Below are positions 16,141-19,048 of a DNA stretch of 19,048 bases, piece by piece; position 1 is the first letter of the stretch, and every line of letters begins with the position of its first letter. A model generated the notes under the pieces. The model saw nothing but the letters and a program-made list of their open reading frames with translations. It was not told where the DNA came from and ran no database searches. Source of the DNA: a candidate division GN15 bacterium (GTDB taxonomy: Bacteria; Zixibacteria; MSB-5A5; GN15; FEB-12). A program made the position numbers and the translations under genes. The stretch is from NCBI GenBank assembly GCA_014729205.1, contig WJKG01000003.1:1-19048 (forward strand). The letters are read 5' to 3'.

Positions 16141-16689
16141 TTACATCTGGGGCGGCGAGGTCACCATCAGCAAACACGCCGTAGTGCTCCCCTGGTTAGA
16201 GATCTGGTGCTCCTTGACCGCCTTGAAGTAAAAGCAGTACTTCTTGGGCACCTTCTGTTTCTTCTTGCCATGCAACAGGGTAACCGTTCCCTTGAGCACG
16301 AAACCAAAGACCTCGCCCGCGAACGGCCCCATCTTGTCCAACGCCTCTCCCGGCTCAAGCTCGATTAGCGTCGGGTCCATCAGATTGTTGGTCGAACCCG
16401 GCACCAACAGATCAAACCGGCTGACCCCCTTGCCATCGATGTTGATCCGCTGCTCGGGAGCGAACACCACCGGCACATTCGCCGTCTCAGCGAAAAACTC
16501 CGCCATGCTCACACCCAGGACATCCAGGATGTCCTTGAGCGAATCAACTGATATCGAGGTCTGCTCATTCTCCAACTGCGAGATAAACCCCTTGGTCAAA
16601 TCAGCGCGATCAGCCAGCTCTGCCTGGGTCAAATCCGAGCCCAGCCGAAGCTCCCGTATCTTCAATCCTATGTTCAGGTCAGCGACCAC
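16141..16689 (-). CDS. XRE-family HTH regulator with C-terminal cupin (PuuR-like)
   Basis: The 182-aa protein has an N-terminal Cro/C1-type helix-turn-helix (about 8-65: LTQAELADRADLTKGFISQLENEQ) and a C-terminal cupin_2 barrel (about 105-180: LIELEPGEALDKMGPFAGEVFGFVLKG, split as LIELEPGEALDK and GPFAGEVFGFVLKG). XRE-cupin proteins usually bind a small metabolite in the cupin and control genes for it; PuuR of E. coli responds to putrescine. Being first gene of a speD-decarboxylase-speE operon, this one probably senses a polyamine and represses the operon, itself included. The usual cupin metal ligands are not obvious: there is no HxH; the position reads GPFAGE and only one His (EHQIS) lies in the second motif. 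The GTG start at 16689 has GGGAG 5 bp upstream (16695-16699). Two identical repeats between promoter and start are candidate operators. Ligand and direction of control are inferred. Confidence 0.9.
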   Translation of the reverse strand: MVADLNIGLKIRELRLGSDLTQAELADRADLTKGFISQLENEQTSISVDSLKDILDVLGVSMAEFFAETANVPVVFAPEQRINIDGKGVSRFDLLVPGSTNNLMDPTLIELEPGEALDKMGPFAGEVFGFVLKGTVTLLHGKKKQKVPKKYCFYFKAVKEHQISNQGSTTACLLMVTSPPQM

Positions 16690-16701
16690 GCCGTCTCCCG
16701 G

Positions 16702-16733
16702 GTTTAATAAACAGTACCTTTTTGTTTAATAAA
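16702..16733 (-). promoter_or_regulatory. Candidate twin operators of the XRE-cupin regulator
   Basis: Two identical 10-bp copies, TTTATTAAAC on the minus strand, lie at 16724-16733 and 16702-16711. They are 22 bp apart start to start, close to two helical turns. The core TTTATTAAA is itself palindromic around its central base. They fall just downstream of the predicted transcription start, where a bound repressor would block initiation or elongation. Confidence 0.65.
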
Positions 16734-16741
16734 GGCGCACC

Positions 16742-16769
16742 AAGATAACAGGCATGGCAGACTTGTCAA
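16742..16769 (-). promoter_or_regulatory. Sigma70 promoter of the polyamine operon
   Basis: On the minus strand, a perfect TTGACA (16764-16769) and TATCTT (16742-16747) are separated by 16 bp. Predicted start is near 16735, about 46 nt before the GTG of the regulator gene. Confidence 0.7.
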
Positions 16770-16790
16770 GGCGAAAAAATGCCCACCCCC

Positions 16791-16820
16791 AAAAAAAACA
16801 GCCCGACCCCCTGCGGCTGT
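16791..16820 (-). terminator. Orphan terminator upstream of the polyamine operon promoter
   Basis: On the minus strand, stem ACAGCC/GGCTGT (16815-16820 with 16798-16803), loop 11 nt, is followed by eight T (16791-16798). No minus-strand gene lies upstream of it; the next sequence is the divergent lpd leader. It may shield the operon from antisense read-through or end a small RNA. Confidence 0.55.
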
Positions 16821-16917
16821 CAGCCCCACCACTCAAACGCTTAACAACTAACGACTTGAACATATCACCCCGGGGTTGGTTCAAGGCTCTCCCACGCAGG
16901 ATTTTCCGCCACACCGC

Positions 16918-16945
16918 TTGCCAACCGTCGCAAATGGTGTAGATT
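16918..16945 (+). promoter_or_regulatory. Candidate promoter of lpd
   Basis: TTGCCA (16918-16923) and TAGATT (16940-16945) are 16 bp apart. Transcription would begin near 16952, about 39 nt before the proposed ATC start. The -10 is only a 4 of 6 match. Confidence 0.45.
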
Positions 16946-16990
16946 ATGCCTCATTGAGATGAGTCAGATTACAACCAAGGAGCGAGTACT

Positions 16991-18388
16991 ATCAAACAGT
17001 ATGATATAGTCATCATTGGCAGCGGCCCGGGCGGGTATACCGCCGGTATCAGGGCCGCCCTCAAGGGCGCCAAAGTCGCCGTCGTCGAACTGGATAAACT
17101 CGGTGGTGTGTGCCTCAATCGGGGCTGCATACCCTCCAAAGCCCTCATCGCCTCCGCCGCCGAATACAAACGCATGAAAGAAGCCGAACAATTCGGCCTC
17201 AAACTCGCCACACCACCGATCTACGATTGGCTGGCGATGCGGACCCGTAACGACAAGATCGTCAAAATGCTCACCGGCGGTATCGGCCAACTATTCAAAT
17301 CGCACGGCGTCGACCACTACCAGGGCTATGGCCACGTCTCCGGCAAAGACTATGTCACCGTCGTCGCCGAGGATGGCAGCGAAACCAAGCTCAAAGCCAG
17401 GAACATCATCATCGCCACCGGCTCCCGCGCCGCCAGCATCCCCGGCGTGGCCATCGATGGGCACCGGATCGTCACCAGCGACCACCTGCTCGAACTGGAG
17501 AACCTGCCAGCCTCAATGCTCATCATCGGTGCCGGCGTCATCGGCTGCGAGTGGGCGTTCATGCTGGCGATGCTCGATGTCAAAGTCACCGTGGTCGAAA
17601 TGCTCGATCGCGCCCTGCCCATGGAGGACGTTTCGACCTCCAAACAGATCGAGCGCGAGCTGAAAAAACTCAAGGTCGATGTGCACACCAAGACCAGAAT
17701 CAACCAGGTTACCCCCGGACCACAGGGCGTTACTGCCGAACTCGCCGGCGGCAAAAAGGTCGAGGCCAACCAGGTACTCGTGGCGGTCGGACGTCGCTTC
17801 AATGTCGAGGAAATGGGGCTCGAGGAAATCGGCGTCAAGATGAACAAGAACGGCTCGATCAAGACCAACCAGAGCATGAAAACCAATATCGACAACATAT
17901 ACGCCATCGGAGACGTCCGCGGCGAAATCCTTTTGGCCTACACCGCTGTCCACGATGGTACTGTCGCCGTCGACAACGCCCTTGGCGAAAAGGCCAAGAA
18001 GAACTACTTGGGCGTCCCCTCGGTCATCTTCACTCATCCCGAGGTCGCCTCGGTTGGCATGAGAGAGGAGGAAGCCGCCGAGAAACACAGTATCGCTATC
18101 GGTAAGTTCCCACTGCGCACACTCGGCAAGGCCCACGCCGAAAACGAGATCGCCGGCGAGGTCAAGCTGATCGGCGACAAGAAGACCGACAAACTACTCG
18201 GCGCCCACATTGTCGGTGTCCATGCCACAGAGATCATTCACACCTGCGCCCTGGCAATCAACCAGGGTATGACCGTGAAGCAGCTCGGCTCACTCATCTT
18301 CGGCCATCCGGTCATTTCCGAGTCCATCATGGAGGCCGCTCACGATCTCCACGGCATGTCCGTCCATCTCGCCAGAAAACGCAAGTAG
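16991..18388 (+). CDS. lpd: Dihydrolipoamide dehydrogenase (E3), apparent ATC start
   Basis: The enzyme reoxidises the dihydrolipoyl groups of 2-oxoacid dehydrogenase and glycine cleavage complexes, passing electrons through FAD to NAD. Read from ATC 16991 it has 465 codons, normal for the family. The FAD Rossmann motif is GSGPGG (10-15), the redox disulfide CLNRGC (C41/C46), the NAD Rossmann IIGAGVIGCEWA, the second FAD motif NIYAIGDV, and the dimer-interface catalytic His in FGHPVISESIMEAA. The first in-frame ATG, GTG or TTG candidates lie too far inside; starting at GTG 17108 would delete the whole FAD motif. AAGGAG (16977-16982) sits 8 bp before ATC, and IKQYDIVIIG aligns with the usual MKQYDxxxIG start, so ATC at codon 1 is the best reading. 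An in-frame TGA at 16955 bars a longer protein. No E1/E2 genes are nearby. Confidence 0.9.
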   Translation: MKQYDIVIIGSGPGGYTAGIRAALKGAKVAVVELDKLGGVCLNRGCIPSKALIASAAEYKRMKEAEQFGLKLATPPIYDWLAMRTRNDKIVKMLTGGIGQLFKSHGVDHYQGYGHVSGKDYVTVVAEDGSETKLKARNIIIATGSRAASIPGVAIDGHRIVTSDHLLELENLPASMLIIGAGVIGCEWAFMLAMLDVKVTVVEMLDRALPMEDVSTSKQIERELKKLKVDVHTKTRINQVTPGPQGVTAELAGGKKVEANQVLVAVGRRFNVEEMGLEEIGVKMNKNGSIKTNQSMKTNIDNIYAIGDVRGEILLAYTAVHDGTVAVDNALGEKAKKNYLGVPSVIFTHPEVASVGMREEEAAEKHSIAIGKFPLRTLGKAHAENEIAGEVKLIGDKKTDKLLGAHIVGVHATEIIHTCALAINQGMTVKQLGSLIFGHPVISESIMEAAHDLHGMSVHLARKRK

Positions 18389-18448
18389 CTCCGGCGCAGA
18401 TTGTGTGCTTAATGTGAGAAACAGGCGAGAATAGCACCAATACGCAAC

Positions 18449-18479
18449 TAAGCCGCCCGCAGATTATGCGGGCGGCTTA
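18449..18479 (+). terminator. Terminator-like hairpin after lpd
   Basis: A perfect 12-bp stem, TAAGCCGCCCGC/GCGGGCGGCTTA (18449-18460 and 18468-18479), has a 7-nt loop and starts 61 bp after the lpd stop. There is no T-run after it. Confidence 0.65.
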
Positions 18480-18666
18480 CGTGTTGAAAGATAGTATCTT
18501 AACAGGTCAGCGAGAGCACAAGGGGAGCCGATTACAACGCAACATCTGCGCTTCGTGTCTCGATAGCAGATTAGCTCACGGCCTCCTCACGTACGTAACA
18601 GCTTGCATAACAGTGCGTTAAGGCGAAATAGCGCCGATTGCCCAAAAGTGGCATGCATGTTGTTAC

Positions 18667-18812
18667 TATAATTACCGAAGTTGGTTACTCTTAAATATTA
18701 CAGTATGGCGGTGAAGGGTATTTAAGAGAGGTGAGGACGGAAGCGACCTTTGTGAGGGAGGTTGCTTCCACTCAGACAAAAAGCCGCCGGACCGAAAGGC
18801 CCGGCGGCTTTT
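18667..18812 (+). ncRNA. Candidate small RNA
   Basis: A perfect TATAAT at 18667-18672 would start a plus-strand transcript near 18680. It would hold an 11-bp hairpin (about 18739-18769) and end at the terminator with TTTT at 18812, about 130 nt in all. There is no good -35 at 17 bp. The terminator also fits the minus-strand gene, so the RNA is speculative. Confidence 0.25.
18778..18812. terminator. Strong bidirectional terminator
   Basis: A 10-bp GC-rich stem, AAGCCGCCGG/CCGGCGGCTT (18781-18790 and 18801-18810), is flanked by A5 on the left and T4 on the right, so a T-tract follows in both directions. It starts 29 bp past the stop of the minus-strand gene at the right edge, which it surely terminates. 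Confidence 0.9.
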
Positions 18813-18841
18813 GTTATGCCATCACGTATCATCTTCGACAG

Positions 18842-19048
18842 CTATGGACAGACCATCGGCGCCGGACCACCTGAGAACAGGTAGCCCACCAGATACGTCA
18901 TATCCTGGATGTTGATCAAGTCTCCCGGATCGTTGTTGGCATTGCCGCGCATCGGCGCCACACAACAACCATACGTAATCGTATGGTACACCGGCGAACC
19001 ATCCTCCGGCGCATACAACCAAGGATTGAAATCAAACCGTATCCAGGC
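18842..19048 (-). CDS. C-terminal end of a protein with a dockerin-like repeat (partial)
   Basis: The minus-strand frame is open from the right edge to TAG at 18842-18844, giving the last 68 residues of a longer protein. After WIRFDFNPWLYAPEDGSP and a Cys-Cys pair (YGCCVAP) comes RGNANNDPGDLINIQDMTYLVGYLFSGGPAP, here split as RGNANNDPGDLINIQ and DMTYLVGYLFSGGPAP, then VCP at the end. The Asp/Asn-rich loop followed by an INIxDxxYLVxYLF helix is the half-repeat of dockerin type I calcium-binding modules. C-terminal copies of this form are common on secreted proteins of Zixibacteria-like genomes, where they may serve as sorting or attachment tags. The rest of the protein lies outside the window, so its main function is unknown. 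The terminator at 18778-18812 follows. Confidence 0.8.
   Translation of the reverse strand, partial: AWIRFDFNPWLYAPEDGSPVYHTITYGCCVAPMRGNANNDPGDLINIQDMTYLVGYLFSGGPAPMVCP

Larger units (their letters stand above)
16690..16990. other. Divergent control region between the polyamine operon and lpd
   Basis: Besides the operators, promoter and orphan terminator, this 301-bp gap has an inverted repeat CTTGAAC/GTTCAAG (16855-16861 and 16879-16885) enclosing CCCCGGGG (16868-16875). A short one, CTCAT/ATGAG (16950-16954 and 16959-16963), sits near the predicted lpd transcription start. No coding region is supported. Confidence 0.6.
18389..18841. other. Long intergenic region with hairpins, possible small RNA
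   Basis: The 453-bp gap has no supportable ORF. It contains the lpd 3' hairpin (18449-18479), a small palindrome AAGATA-G-TATCTT (18488-18500), a TATAAT box (18667-18672) and a sigma54-like TGGCATG-N4-TTGTT (18649-18664). An 11-bp hairpin, GGAAGCGACCT/AGGTTGCTTCC, at about 18739-18769 precedes a strong terminator. No tRNA or known riboswitch was recognised. Confidence 0.5.

Noticed and set aside
16960..17010. Short ORF MSQITTKERVLSNSMI overlapping the lpd start
   Set aside because: No ribosome site before its ATG, and it stops at once in a different frame from lpd; considered as a frameshifted lpd start but ATC with AAGGAG explains the site better.
18822..19022. 66-codon minus-strand frame at the right edge
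   Set aside because: It overlaps the dockerin-like C-terminus in another frame; the dockerin frame has recognisable motifs and runs to the edge.
1..19048. CRISPR arrays, insertion sequences, tRNA and rRNA genes
   Set aside because: No regularly spaced repeats, transposase motifs, cloverleaf sequences or rRNA-like segments were seen on either strand.

Overview
The window looks like chromosomal DNA of a free-living, Gram-negative bacterium with moderately high G+C and strong C-ending codon preference. It carries a lipoprotein, a probable outer-membrane beta-barrel protein, several signal-peptide proteins, and at the right edge a protein ending in a dockerin-like module (GNxN-D-P--INIQDMTYLVGYLFSGG). 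Combined with a DUF4846 protein, this fits the FCB/Zixibacteria-like part of the tree. That placement is inference, since no rRNA or ribosomal protein gene is present. There is no phage, transposon, CRISPR array or tRNA; the genes are mostly housekeeping and regulatory, with a few odd details.

Layout, left to right. 1-2336 (+): the end of a GAF-type sensor histidine kinase, then its likely partner, a sigma54-dependent NtrC-family response regulator with its own candidate promoter. 2337-2672: an AT-richer gap with two perfect DnaA boxes, one relaxed box and an inverted repeat. 2673-3122 (+): a small GGDEF-fold protein whose signature is destroyed (DNQRL), followed by a terminator. 3291-5486 (+): a promoter, a 688-aa multidomain surface lipoprotein and a terminator. 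5487-7286 (+): a leader with a possible 7-codon ORF, then an ABC-F ribosome-associated ATPase. 7351-8246 (+): a good promoter and a secreted DUF4846 protein. 8340-8418: two abutting hairpins and the valS terminator. 8444-11119 (-): valS, divergent from mazG (11284-12075, +), with the valS promoter in the shared gap. 12261-13472 (+): a probable outer-membrane barrel protein.

13591-16689 (-) is a compact polyamine operon. It encodes, in transcription order, an XRE-cupin regulator, S-adenosylmethionine decarboxylase (speD), an ornithine decarboxylase-type PLP enzyme and spermidine synthase (speE). These can convert ornithine to putrescine, make decarboxylated SAM, and join them into spermidine. 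A TTGACA/TATCTT promoter sits upstream. Two identical 10-bp repeats, exactly 22 bp apart, lie just after the predicted transcription start and are probably the regulator's operators. The aminopropyltransferase has unusual residues in its diamine-binding stretch.

16991-18388 (+): dihydrolipoamide dehydrogenase, divergent from the polyamine operon. Its N-terminus has no ATG, GTG or TTG in frame; the best-supported start is an ATC codon behind a good Shine-Dalgarno. 18389-18841 is a gap with two GC-rich hairpins and perhaps a small RNA. The window ends in the C-terminus of a minus-strand dockerin-like protein.
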